Shown piece after piece: positions 1-9,773 of a DNA stretch of 64,000 nt. Origin of the DNA: Argyresthia goedartella. Taxonomy: Eukaryota; Arthropoda; Insecta; Lepidoptera; Argyresthiidae. A program made the translations under genes and the position numbers. The notes under the pieces were generated by a model. The model saw only the letters and a program-made list of their open reading frames with translations, ran no database searches and was not told where the DNA came from. Each line of letters begins with the position of its first letter. Positions within the stretch are counted from its first letter, which is position 1. Location of the stretch: positions 19,872,715 to 19,936,714 of the forward strand of contig OX463829.1 in NCBI GenBank assembly GCA_949825045.1, given 5' to 3'.

Positions 1-375
1 GGTGCTTCGTAGAGTAAGCATCGTAATTAAAACAGCTATGGAGTCCGCTTTGACTGTGCTCGGACAACTCGCTGAGCTTGCTGGTAAGTCCATAGACTGT
101 ATTCGTGACCATTGTAGACACCGCGCTGGGCATGCAGGTGAGACCATAGAGTGCTCATGCATAACTAGTGTGAACGGCCACGAATACAGCCTATGATCTC
201 ACCTGCAAGACCAGCGACCCCGCTGGTCTTGCAGGTGAGATCATAGGCTGTATTCGTGACTAGTGTGGCATGACTAGTGTGGACACCCCGCTGGTCTTGC
301 AGGTGAGATCATAGGCTGTATTCGTGACTAGTGTGGCATGACTAGTGTGGACACTGCGCTGGGCTTGCAGGAGAC
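1..375. repeat. Tandem repeat, about 68-bp unit
   Basis: The phrase 'gtgagatcatagg' recurs at 235 and 303, which gives a 68-bp period, and more diverged units extend left to about position 60. Each unit carries 'tgactagtgtgg'. The array is broken in the middle by an inverted copy of the same unit (179-258), so units lie on both strands. It sits in the SDR intron upstream of the first visible exon. Confidence 0.8.
179..258. repeat. Perfect 38-bp palindrome, 4-base loop
   Basis: Positions 179-216 are the exact reverse complement of 221-258, with 'accc' between them. The arms consist of the local tandem-repeat unit, so this is a junction where the array changes orientation. Confidence 0.9.
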
Positions 376-933
376 TATAGTCTAAATAAACCTAGCATCA
401 CGCCTTTTTGCTCACGGCGCGCCCAGAGGCCAGGGCGTGGCAGAGGCACAGTTGACACTAACTATTACCCCGAGAGAAGTGATAGTTTGCAATTTTACTT
501 GCTAAGTTAGGTGCGATAAAAAGATGCGTATTGTCACCGAAAGGCCTAGCCCTACTTGAGAAAAAGTCATCAAATTGCGAGTCCAATCACGAAAATTACA
601 CTCTACCTATATATACTTGGATAGGTCTATCCAACAATAGTGCGCTTCAGTATGGTACAAAAAAGTTACTAAAATTTGGCCGATTTTACCAACGATCCCT
701 ATCTTTTAGGGGACACTTTATTTATTTCAGGGGCCACCGAACGGTTGTTTCGATTTGCCCTAAGTGTAAGGGTCATCTAGGCCCCGAAACATTCGCTAGA
801 CAGCTAAGAAAAATAGTTAAGTGTTCCTTAACTGTTGGTGAAATCGGCCGACACGTGAATATTTAAAACCACAATTCGTTCACATCCTGTCGAGAACTTG
901 CAATAACCAGTCTATTCTACCTACCTCCCCCAG
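376..933. other. Intron sequence without recognised feature
   Basis: No coding resemblance, RNA gene or clear repeat is seen here. The region ends in a pyrimidine-rich splice acceptor ('ctacctcccccag', 921-933) for the SDR exon at 934. The open frame at 531-866 resembles nothing known to me and has no splice context. Confidence 0.4.
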
Positions 934-1162
934 ATCGCTACATATCTCAGCTCGCGCGGCTGGCGCGTCCTGGCGGGCTGCCGGCCGGGCGGGCTCGGCG
1001 CTCGGCTCGCTTCGTCCTGGCTGGCGGCGCACTCGGGCGGAGGGGCGGGGGCGGAGGCGGTGGTGCCGCGGCTAGCCACGCTGGAGCTCGACGTCGCGAG
1101 AGAGGATCTGCTGGAGGAAGCTGCGAGGGCGACCGCGCAGCACCTGCCCGCTGGGGAGCATG
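934..1162 (+). CDS. SDR-family gene, first visible exon (Rossmann region)
   Basis: This exon encodes 76 codons plus one base. It follows acceptor 'cccccag' and ends at donor 'catg|gtgggt'. The frame reads IATYLSSRGWRVLAGC near the start and ATLELDVAREDLLEEAAR near the end. In the SDR subfamily of retinol, 17-beta-hydroxysteroid and 3-hydroxybutyrate dehydrogenases, 'GxxVxAGC' is the second beta strand and 'LDV' marks the residue region that contacts the cofactor. The TGxxxGxG motif normally lies about 10 residues upstream, so it must be on an exon left of the window. GC content is extreme compared with the surrounding intron. The product is probably a NAD(P)-dependent oxidoreductase relative; the substrate cannot be told. 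The exon is too short and unusual to be seen as a long ORF starting with ATG. Confidence 0.82.
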
Positions 1163-2099
1163 GTGGGTTCTGCTGAACATGTTGACGTAATGCGCACATT
1201 CGGTTAATCCCAATGCTATTGAGAACCAAGAGCTATTGAGCTATATATACGATAATTATGCCCCAAGGTATGACTCCGAACTCGGCAGCACACAGCGCAG
1301 CACTCTAGTAACCGTACAATAATGTACCGTACTCCGTACATTTGTAGTCTATCGCAGCGACAGAGTGACATTTCTCGGCATCAAAGCAGCAGCATCAATG
1401 CAGCAGCAGCATTGCTGCGCAGCAATTACTCAAGACCGGGGGGGGACGTGACGTGACCCCCCGGGTTGACGCCGCGGGCTAGAGCTAAGTCCTCGACCCC
1501 GAAACGCAATGGTTCTCGCGCGGAGCACTCCAACGACTACAGTGGTCTGCGCAGCAATGTCGTTCTGTCGCCGCGACAGACCTTGTGACGTTGGTGCATT
1601 GCTGCGGCAGCACTGCTGTGTTCTGCCAAATATCGAAATATACGGGGTTACGCCGATTAAGTTTAGGAACCTATACTGATCCGCAAAATTACCATGGACG
1701 TCTTAAAACAAGTCTTAGTATTGCAATGGAAATGGTTAAATGATGTTCTTGTTTTGAATCTAATATGAATCGCTTTAGGGTTGTGATTGATAACCCCCAG
1801 GCAGGTGTAATCTATGAAGGACGGGAGTGGCTAGCAAAGAACTTATAATGCGCTTGTTGAAGAACATTTATATGTCTGTGAGGTATCTAATCTGTGTATG
1901 GGGCCAGAAGTAATGTATCTAGTGGAGAGGCACGATATGTGAGCAAAAAGCATCCGCAGTTTTATCGTTCTCATTGATGTTTATAGCATTTCATCTATCA
2001 TATTATCAAGCCATGTTTTCTTAATCATCATCATCAAGGTTCTGCTTTATTAATTTCGTTGTAACACTGATTAGGAAGAAAAAAATGCAAAATTTGTAC
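1163..2099. other. Intron with CAG/GCAGCA-rich stretch
   Basis: No gene is seen. From 1380 to 1620 there are many copies of 'cagcagca' and 'gctgcgcagcaa', and 'tatatatacg' occurs near 1243. This may be part of an unrecognised repeat. Confidence 0.35.
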
Positions 2100-2170
2100 T
2101 GCACTGCCCGGGAATCGAACCCGGGTCGCAAGAATGGGAATCTTGCATGATACCACTACACCAGCAGTGC
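2100..2170 (-). tRNA. tRNA-Gly (anticodon CCC)
   Basis: On the minus strand the sequence folds as a cloverleaf. The acceptor stem pairs GCACTGC with GCAGTGC plus an A discriminator, the D region contains 'tggtgtagtggta' (A box), the anticodon stem CAAGA/TCTTG encloses loop TTCCCAT (anticodon CCC), and the T arm carries 'gggttcgattc' (B box). A run of T follows the 3' end, as expected for a pol III terminator. It is 71 nt, intron-free, and lies antisense within the first visible SDR intron. Confidence 0.95.
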
Positions 2171-2712
2171 TCGAGTTAGCACGGCGAAATTAACAATTAT
2201 ATACAACATTGTCATACGTAATATTTCGAACAAATTATTAGTATAACAATCATTCAGACCACAAATTCATCTGCTTGAACAGTTATAATAAAATACAAGT
2301 AAAATCCTGCTATCCAAACAGGTAGCAGAAAAATTACTGCAGAATCTACGTACTGCCATCTGTTTGCATTGTGAATACAACTTTGAGGCACAACCTTGGC
2401 GAGCTGTCAGACTCCTGCACATAATTAGCCTTACTTTGTATAGATGGCGCTACGATCTAACAGAGATGGTAAATTTTTCTGTAAGCTTTGCTGTAGCAAT
2501 CCATTCTAGATGGCTCCACCTGTATATATAAGCTAATAGAAAGGTGTCCCGGCCGGAAGATTTGTGCCATGTGGTAATCAAAAAGACAAGAATCATCAAT
2601 CAATCAATCAAGAAAATTTTGTCATTGCTACGACAAAAATATATGCAGCCAAATCTTTTATTTCTGTTAGTTCCAATTCGCCCGTACAATTCCAATTAGC
2701 CCCGTTTTACGG

Positions 2713-2925
2713 TAGTCTTATTTTAGGGCGTTGTTTTGGGCATAATTCTGAACAACATTTCCTGTGGAAGCGATTTGATCAGAGCAACTTTATTTTTCAT
2801 TTCTCCATTAAAAAAACAGCTCATCGCCCGGCCCAAACTGTGTGTAGAACTTTGTAGAAGTGAAAATTCAAGTTGCTCAGATCAAATCGGTTTCATAGGC
2901 AAAGTAATTCAGAATTACGATGCAA
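2713..2925. mobile_element. MITE with 'gatttgatcagagcaac' inverted repeats, copy 1
   Basis: The left part (about 2737-2800) contains 'cataattctgaacaac' and 'gatttgatcagagcaac'. The right part (about 2865-2925) contains their reverse complements with mismatches ('gttgctcagatcaaatc', 'attcagaattacg'). A second copy with the same core lies at about 44085-44240. There is no coding capacity. Confidence 0.6.
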
Positions 2926-3441
2926 CCTATAGAACACAATTACTCTGACGAGCTGATGTTTCAGCTAACATCTCCCTTCGCCGATAAGTTGGTAGCAATG
3001 AAACCAGTGTTGCTAGCTTTTGATAAATGTGATACGCAGAAGTTAGGAGGAAAATATCATACCTAACTCAAACTAAATGTTGATATATGTTGCCGTTTCT
3101 CATAGGTGTCTCTTGTATTCAATTTACATTATTTGTATTGTGACGAGATTATTACTAACCTACAAACCTGCTGATCTTATTTTTTGTAATCTCTACTACT
3201 CTGGCAACAAGATATTGCTATTTCCGATTATTTTGACAGGTGTGCAGTGCAATACAGCCAACTTAACGGCGAAGGGACAAAGTATCTGGATCGCACATAA
3301 CGAGTACCACGCTTTTTTCGATTCGGCGTAGCAGAGGCATAGTTACGCCTACGTTTAGCCATTTATTCAATATCTTCTCCAGGGGGCTAGCCCATCGCCG
3401 TAGCTAAGGCACCATTCATCAACTTTAAAAAAAACTTTCAG

Positions 3442-3515
3442 GCATATGGGCAGTGATCAACACGGCCGGCAGCGGAGGCCGCGGTGGCGCCACCTGCTGG
3501 GAGGGCGTGCTCAAG
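3442..3515 (+). CDS. SDR-family gene, second visible exon (NAG motif)
   Basis: This 74-nt exon lies between acceptor 'actttcag' and donor 'aag|gtatat'. Its first two bases complete the glycine codon left open by the exon at 934-1162. The frame reads IWAVINTAG followed by a glycine-rich stretch and CWEGVLK. 'LWAVVNNAG' is the fourth-strand signature of SDR proteins; here the second Asn is Thr. It ends in phase 0, as the next exon requires. The intron before it carries a tRNA gene and a MITE. Confidence 0.82.
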
Positions 3516-3689
3516 GTATATGGGTTTTGAGCTTGAGCCCTTTTATAGCTCCCACGGTAACTGCAGGCACGATACATCACGACAGTTTAACGACACGACG
3601 TACGATTTAACACGGAAGTATAATATGGCGACGGATTTAATGTATTAATTTCGATATTATACGATATCACGGGCGGTACATGCCCCGCC

Positions 3690-4260
3690 ACGTTTCTTGG
3701 CCTTTGAGCGAGCTGTCACCTGCCTTTATCTCGCCCATGCCTGCATCACTCTTCACATCAACCCTGTCCACGAAGCCAAGGGTCCCGGGTGCGAGTCCCG
3801 GTGGGGACAAATATTTGTTTGATGAGGACGTATGTTTGTACCCTAGTCATGGTTGTTTATCTATCTAAGTATAATATTTAGGGAAATATTAAGGTGCACA
3901 TCAATAATACTGATTTGCACAGCAAATATAATGATTTTCACAACAAATATCAGGGCGAAATACTGCGCTAGCTTAGGTGAAGGTAAAGGGGAGAAGTAAA
4001 GCGAACGAACGAAAAAACATAAAAAGTGTTTTTGCTAATCCTTTTTGCTGTGAAAATCAGTATTTTTGATGTCCTATTAAATACTAGCCTAATATTTACC
4101 TATATAAGTATGGCTATCGTTGTCTAGTACCCAGGATACAGGGAATCCTAGTTTAGGGCTAGATCAATGTGTGTAAATAGTGTCCAAGGTATTATTTTTA
4201 TATATTGTTATTATATATTACCCATGTGCCACTTCCCACTCCAGGCGGCATTCAGGGGCC
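3690..4260 (+). mobile_element. tRNA-derived SINE, split by a MITE
   Basis: 'gggtcccgggtgcgagtcccggtgggg' around 3780-3806 is a pol III B-box region. The following 'caaatatttgtttgatgagga...ttatctatctaagtataat' is shared with the SINE at 32975-33235. The shared sequence stops at 3880 and resumes at 4099 with 'cctatataagtat', continuing to 'ggtattatttt'. The gap is the MITE at 3881-4089. The 5' tRNA-like part is partly degraded. Confidence 0.75.
3881..4089. mobile_element. 209-bp MITE with 9-bp target-site duplication
   Basis: The ends are inverted: 'acatcaataatactgattt' near the left end mirrors 'aaatcagtatttttgatgt' near the right. 'taatattta' occurs on both sides (3872-3880 and 4090-4098), and removing the element rejoins the SINE exactly. 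A further copy of the terminus begins at about 63948. No open frame is present. Confidence 0.85.
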
Positions 4261-4520
4261 AAGAACCCTGAACGTGTAGTACAAAGTACAAAGCGTCGCC
4301 ATATTTCTCATACATTTTATTAAATCACCCCTGTTTAATTCAATGTCTTAACCGTAAAGCTATTATGTCGTGCGTGGCGTGTCGTGCAATTTCCGCCGAG
4401 TAAAAACGGAGGACCATTTTATGCCAACTTATCCAGTTCTGTGCTAATCAAATCCAGGTTTCTCCTAGATGTCTCCCGGTAATATCGTCGATCCATCTGG
4501 CTGTCGAACCACGATCAATA

Positions 4521-5055
4521 TGTCGCAGTTAGTTGGTTAAATCAGACAATTACACAAACTATCTCTCTAGACCGTTAATTAAATACCGACGTTTAACCAA
4601 GCCACTAAAAGTGAGTGAACGAAACGTTTAACGAGTTGTCTAAAGGTTCCTTGGCAACAAGAAATATACAATATAAATCTTTTTTTTATGTGTACTTAAG
4701 TTTATGTTTTAAGTATTTTTGTTGTTCTTACTTGTTCAACCTAACAGGAAGGATAAAGGGCGCTTCGCTTCGCTTTTTTCCTTTACCCTTCACCTTTGCT
4801 ACCGCAATGTTTTGCCACATGATACAAGCTGTGCAAATCAGCTGTTGTCGTGACGCCATCTTGTTTTACAATAGGCTGGATTTCGGTAAGACAGATTGTT
4901 AAACGTTTTCGACGATGCTTTATTTAAATCAAAATCTAGTGACTAGTGGTTAAACGTCGGCATTTAATTAACGATCTAGATAGAGAGTTAAGTTAAACTT
5001 AAGTGACTGATTTAAGCGATAATGTACTCTGTGATTTAACCAACCATCTGCGACA
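4521..5055. mobile_element. MITE-like element with long inverted ends
   Basis: The left end reads 'gtcgcagttagttggttaaatc' and later 'ttaattaaataccgacgtttaacca'. The right end carries the inverse ('tggttaaacgtcggcatttaattaa', then 'gatttaaccaaccatctgcgac'). The arms are about 120-170 bp with mismatches and indels. The interior is AT-rich and non-coding. Confidence 0.65.
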
Positions 5056-5366
5056 AATATATTACCTAATCGACCATAGATCTAAAAAAATATCTAGACG
5101 GCATTGACGACCTGTGTGGCGAGAGGAACAAAAAAAAAACCCAGGTCTTGGATGTTTTAACCCATTTAGACCTACCGTACCATATGTGGTACAGTAACTT
5201 TGTAAAAATATTTCGGGATACCCACATATTTCAAATATTTTATAACGATTGTGACAATCAGTTTAGACAGTTAGCTTAGCGTATAAAATATTATAAATAC
5301 GTTTGTGCGAGTGGATTGCATTATATTTTGGATATTATCCGGCAAAAACATAGAAAAATATTCACG

Positions 5367-5380
5367 ATGTCATCAAGAAG
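5367..5380 (+). pseudogene. piggyBac transposase, short first exon
   Basis: ATG TCA TCA AGA AG is followed by the strong donor 'gtaagt'. Joining to the acceptor 'ttgtttcag' at 5612 completes an Arg codon and continues in the frame of the transposase. The join is inferred from phase and consensus only. Confidence 0.6.
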
Positions 5381-5612
5381 GTAAGTACTATCGTAATTAT
5401 TCAAAATTCTATTGTTTCTATGCATTGTTCTGATGATTAGGGTACAATAGATGTCATGCCTCTAACAAAATCTTTCTTTTGTTAGTTTTGTACAGTATGC
5501 TGAACCATAAACTAGGTGTACCCTATATGGTACAGTAGGTTCATATATGAGCAAAATATGCGACAAAATGTAAGTTGAAAATTGTTTATATTTATTTTGT
5601 TTATTGTTTCAG

Positions 5613-7350
5613 ACCATTGACTCTGCACGATATTGCAACAATCTTTGAGGAAGATGATGATACCAGCAACCAAGGGCAAGATTATGATATTTTTTTACTG
5701 CCACCTAACACAGCCAATGATAATCAGACTGATGAAGACTCTGGCGAAGAAGATAACGTCAACATAAATAACCTGCCTCCTAGTTTGCTTCGAGCACCAG
5801 CTGAGCTTGCTGCATCTCCAGAAGAACGGGAACCTGATGATCAAGGGCAACAACTTGAAGGACAGGATAGTGAAGAAACACACGAACCCTTGCAAAAACG
5901 TTCCATGAAATATAGCTGGAGAAAACGAGACTTACAACCAAGACTTACCACTTGGAAACCTCTGTATCATGTTTCTCTTGAAAGAACTCCAATAGAATGG
6001 TTTTCTTTGTTTTTTTCTGATGACGTGTTTGAGTTGCTAACTATTGAGACCAATAGATATTTAGCACGAAAACTTCTTGCTGCTGACGTCAAAATTGAAG
6101 AAATCAAGTGTTTGGTCGGAATTTTGCTGGTCAGTGGCTACTCTCAAGTCAACAGAAGAAGAATGTACTGAGAAAATGCACCAGATTCCAGAAACTGCTT
6201 GATTGCTACAGCACTGTCTAGAGATAGATTCGCGTATGTATATGCCAACATTCATGTGGCTGATAATCTGAATTTAGATGGATCGGATAAATTTGCAAAA
6301 GTTCGTCCGCTACTAAAACTCTTAGCTGCAAAGTTCCTTGAGAATTGTCCGCATAAGGAGAACCATAGCATCGACGAGGCTATGGTGCCATATTTTGGTC
6401 GTCATGGCTGCAAGCAATTTATTCGTGGAAAGCCTATACGGTATGGATATAAACTATGGGTTGGTGCTACTTCAGGAGGTTACATTGTATGGTTTGAGCC
6501 ATATCAAGGCGCGTCTACATTTGCGAATGCCCGTTACTCTCAGCTTGGTCTCGGTGCAAGTGTAGTTTTGACGTATGCAGATCAATTAGCGCAGTTGGGA
6601 TATGGTAAAGACTATCATCTTTTTATAGATAATTTCTTTACAGGCTTACCTTTGATCCACGAGCTGACTGAGAGGGGTTTTCGTATAACAGGGACTGTGA
6701 GGGAAAACAGGTGTGCAAAATGCCCTTTATTGGGCAACAAAGAAGCGAAAAACAAAGAAAGAGGCTTTTACGATTATCGTGTGTCTGATGATGTCATAAT
6801 TTGCAAATGGCATGATAACAGTATTGTCTCAGTATGTTCAAATGCAGTTGGTATAAATCCTGTCCACAAAACTGAAAGATATTCCCAGCAACTGAAAAAG
6901 AAAATATCTGTGTCTCAACCCCATCTTATCCATCAATACAATAAAAACATGGGTGGAGTAGATTTATCGGACCAAAACATATCTGCACTTCGCACTAGCA
7001 TTCGAGGAAAAAAGTGGTACATGCCTCTGATTCTTCATTGCGTTGATATGTCTGTACAAAATGCTTGGTTGCTCTATAGACACAATGGTGGCAATATGGA
7101 TCTCCTAAACTTCCGACGTCGAATTGCAAATTCTATAATTGATGGCAATAAACAACGCGAGAAGCCAGGACCTAGTCGGCCATCTTCTGTAACCCATGAC
7201 TCTCGATATGACGGCAAAGACCACCTTGTCACTAAGCAAGAAAAACGAACCAGGTGTGGACAATGCCACAAACAATGTCCTACAAGGTGTATCAAGTGTG
7301 ATATTGGTTTACATGTGGAATGTTTTGTTATTTATCACACAAGAAAGTAA
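5613..7350 (+). pseudogene. piggyBac transposase, main exon, one in-frame TGA
   Basis: The frame is open to 7350 except for a single TGA at 6169-6171, where the text before is RRRMY and after is ENAPDSRN. This is probably a Trp TGG codon hit by one change. The catalytic region shows the three expected aspartates in context: SIDEAMVPYFG, LFIDNFFTGLPL and GGVDLSDQN. The N-terminal part is acidic (EEDDD, DEDSGEED), as in the family. The C-terminal end is a cysteine-rich zinc-binding domain (RCGQCHKQCPTRCIKCD...LHVECF). The spliced length of about 583 codons is normal for piggyBac. As written, only a 190-residue N-terminal piece could be made unless the stop is read through. Confidence 0.9.
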
Positions 7351-7676
7351 ATAAAAGGAACTCATATTTTTTGCATCTCTATTGTCCTACTGTACCATAT
7401 ATGGTACACCCCCCTCTAGGCCCCCCACTCACAGATATTTTTTTTTAATATTTTTACTGTAAACATAGGCTTCCCCTAACACGATTTTGTTGATAAAAAT
7501 CAAGGTTTTTGAAAAAAATAATTATCGGTCTAAATGGGTTAATGTGTGTATTGTCGCTGTTTCTGGTTCCCACGACACTGGGTATCCTAGAGTGGGGCCA
7601 GAAGCAATGAATGTGCCTGTATACAAATGATGTTATAGGTAGCCAAATAACTTATTCCCAAAAACCTTGCCTGCAG

Positions 7677-7776
7677 GGTAACGTGCTGGGCGCGCTACGT
7701 GTCGCTAGAACATTCTCGCCTCTCCTGGCAGCCGCGGCCGCCGACCATCCGCACGCCGGAAGACTCTTTTACATAG
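7677..7776 (+). CDS. SDR-family gene, third visible exon (NVLG motif)
   Basis: This 100-nt exon lies between acceptor 'tgcctgcag' and donor 'catag|gtgaac'. It reads GNVLGALRVARTFSPLL and then GRLFYI. In SDR proteins 'VNLLGxxRVTxxFLPLL...GRIVxxSS' covers helix alpha-E and strand beta-5, so order and spacing fit. Input phase 0 and output phase 1 match both neighbours. The exon lies 135 bp after the 3' end of the piggyBac insertion, which therefore sits harmlessly in the intron. The normal catalytic Ser region ('SS') is replaced by YIGLTS across the exon junction. Confidence 0.8.
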
Positions 7777-7802
7777 GTGAACGAAAATATACACTTCGAT
7801 CT

Positions 7803-8890
7803 TAGGGTTCCGTACCTGAAGGGTGCCAAATGGGACCCTATTACTAAGCCTGCGCTGTCCGTCTGTCCGTCTGTCACCGGGCTCTACCGGATCAACCGAA
7901 ATAGGTAGAGAGCTGAAATTTTCACTGAGGGTGTATTTCTATTGCCGCTATAACAACAAATAATGAAACAAACCGGTTTTGAAGAATTAAAAGAAGTACC
8001 CATACAAGAAATTATTGTTATGGCCATTTCTTAGCGATTTTGTTTATCTGTGAAAACTGGACTCTCAAGATCTTATCGGAAAAGATCAGGTAATACGAAA
8101 AGAAAATGTTTTTTTTTCGAATCCATTTACTCCACCATAAACTGATCTCACAGATTTGATTTTTGAGTTAACGTTAATTGAGTATTTGATTAAGATTCTA
8201 AAGGAAAACGCGATTGGATGAAATTCTCGATAGAATTCAATTACGAAATGACCTCTAAATTGTTTCATTTTTTCCTGTAACTCTGAAATCCTTACTAGTT
8301 TCATTGCGGAACTGCTTTCTCCTTGAAAATATTTTTAACAAAATAGCGCAGTTTATTTATAAACAATTTTTCTGTGGTTCGGCGCTAAGTTATGTAATTT
8401 TTCCCGATTTCGTCCCTCTCACACTGCGGGTCTTTCCGCCTAGAGTAACGGGGACCTTTGCACGGACGGTATTGAGTTTTGTGCTTAGTTATTTGTCATT
8501 ATACTATTAATAATCGCTCATTTGAATTATAATTTATTATATTAATATAATATTAAGTTTTTATCGTATTTGATTTCATTTCTGTAAATACGTTACCTAC
8601 TTAATTTCTATCCACTTCGGGTTTCAATGAACAAAGAGTTTCGTTAACCTGAGTACATACATAGTTCAAAACTTTAATACTATATAAACAAAACCCCTTT
8701 TTTCAATGTATCCATGTACAGCCTTGAATGTAGTCCTAGTATTTAATACATTATTATTGAAAATAAAAAAAATAAAATACAAAAGACTGTCGTTTTACGT
8801 TTTCCCGAGTACAATGGTATGGAACCCTTCGTGTGCGGGTCCGACGTCCTACTCACACTTGACCGGTTTTTTATAGGATTTACCTACCCC
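7803..8890 (+). mobile_element. Dispersed lepidopteran repeat (ttccgtacc ... ggaacccttcg)
   Basis: The left end reads 'gggttccgtacctgaagggtgcc' and goes on with 'ccctattactaag' and 'gtccgtctgtccgtctgtcacc'. The right end reads 'ggtatggaacccttcgtgtgc' then 'cacttgaccggtttttt'. These are the two ends of a very common repeat in lepidopteran genomes; the outermost bases are inverted ('gggttccgtacc' and 'ggtatggaaccc'). The middle (about 8000-8800) does not resemble what I know of this repeat. A right-end fragment recurs near 49425-49470. Confidence 0.65.
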
Positions 8891-9019
8891 TACTATGAAT
8901 AGGTAAATCGTGACAATTTATCTACCAGGTATTTGTAATTCTACGGCAAATCGTATTGTTTCGTTTTACGAAAGCAAGCAATACTATAGGATTAGAATGG
9001 ATATTAGCTTTCTTCTGAG

Positions 9020-9120
9020 TTTCTTCACGCTCTCTCCCATATTAGTCCAATGCAGAGAAGAGCCAAAAAATGACGTTTGCTAAGAAAGTATGTAAATATC
9101 TACAGAAATACAGAAATTTG
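9020..9120 (+). mobile_element. LINE-A 3' end remnant
   Basis: 'ctctctcccatattagtccaatgcagagaag' and 'ccaaaaaatgacgtttgctaag...tatgtaaatatctacag' match the 3' UTR of the LINE-A copies at about 12110-12180 and 13771-13800. There is no coding part. Confidence 0.7.
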
Positions 9121-9541
9121 TCTTTGATTTTTATTTTTTTACGATTTTAATCTCTGGCAACATGTATTTGCTTATTTGATCTGGCTGGTATGACCTAGAA
9201 AGCAAAATCGCGAAGATAGCTAAAAAACAATAGATGCTGGTTACACTTGCCTATGACCGAGTTGACTTGTGAGGAGTCCTATTCAACTGTGTGTTTCCTG
9301 CCAGGCTGATGATAATGATTCTTAGAACTCAACCGTACTAGCAGGAAGCGCAGCTTTGTAAGCTCTTGAGTCAACGAATTTATTTTATATTTTGAGTTTA
9401 TTTAGAATACGGCTTAGATTTCAAAGATAGACGCGGAAACTAAACATGAACTTAAACCACTGTGTCCAAGCTAAAACGTAAAGGTTCAATAGTTTCTTTA
9501 TAAATTTACCACAAGATCTAAAAATCCCTATCTACTTCCAG

Positions 9542-9773
9542 GTCTGACCTCCGACACCGCTTGCGAGTCGCTCGGGCGCGCGCACCCCGGCCTGGGCGAG
9601 GCCAGCGCGGGCGCGGCGGCGGCGCGGTGGGGGGTGTGGGGCGCGGCGCGTGCGCTGCGCGGCTCGCTGCGGGGCGGCGGGGTGCGCGTCATGCTGCTGC
9701 ACGCGCCGGATCTGTGCGCCACGGACTTGTACGCGCCGCCCGCGCAGCTGACGACGCCGAGCCAGCCGGGAAG
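9542..9773 (+). CDS. SDR-family gene, fourth visible exon (active-site region, divergent)
   Basis: This exon runs from acceptor 'tacttccag' to donor 'gaag|gtaata' and carries 76 codons plus partial codons at both ends. It reads LTSDTACESLGRAHPGL, an alanine/glycine-rich stretch, then WGVWGAARALRGSLRGGG, GVRVMLLHAPDL and TDLYAPP. 'SLR...GVRVxxxxPxxF' is the alpha-F helix and beta-6 strand of SDR proteins. The catalytic YxxxK should lie where WGVWG or RWGVW is read, so both Tyr and Lys are missing. GC content is above 75 percent. The product may be a pseudo-enzyme or a very divergent dehydrogenase. The long open frame on the opposite strand here is a GC-rich shadow. Confidence 0.82.

Larger units (their letters stand above)
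5157..7542 (+). mobile_element. piggyBac-family transposon with TTAA target sites
   Basis: TTAA lies at both ends (5157-5160 and 7539-7542), directly next to inverted termini CCCATTTAGACC and GGTCTAAATGGG. The palindrome 'gtaccatatatggtac' or close variants occurs at 5177-5192, 5518-5533 and 7392-7407. The element lies in SDR intron 2 in the same orientation as the gene. Complete ends and one near-intact ORF indicate a fairly recent insertion. Confidence 0.93.

Noticed and set aside
1..375. Possible CRISPR array because of regular repeats
   Set aside because: The 68-bp units follow each other directly without unique spacers and the genome is eukaryotic.
531..866. 111-codon plus-strand open frame
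   Set aside because: No recognisable motif, no splice signal in phase with the SDR exon, and base composition like the surrounding intron.
921..1229. Two minus-strand Pro/Arg/Ala-rich open frames
   Set aside because: Shadows of the GC-rich SDR exon at 934-1162; no family resemblance.
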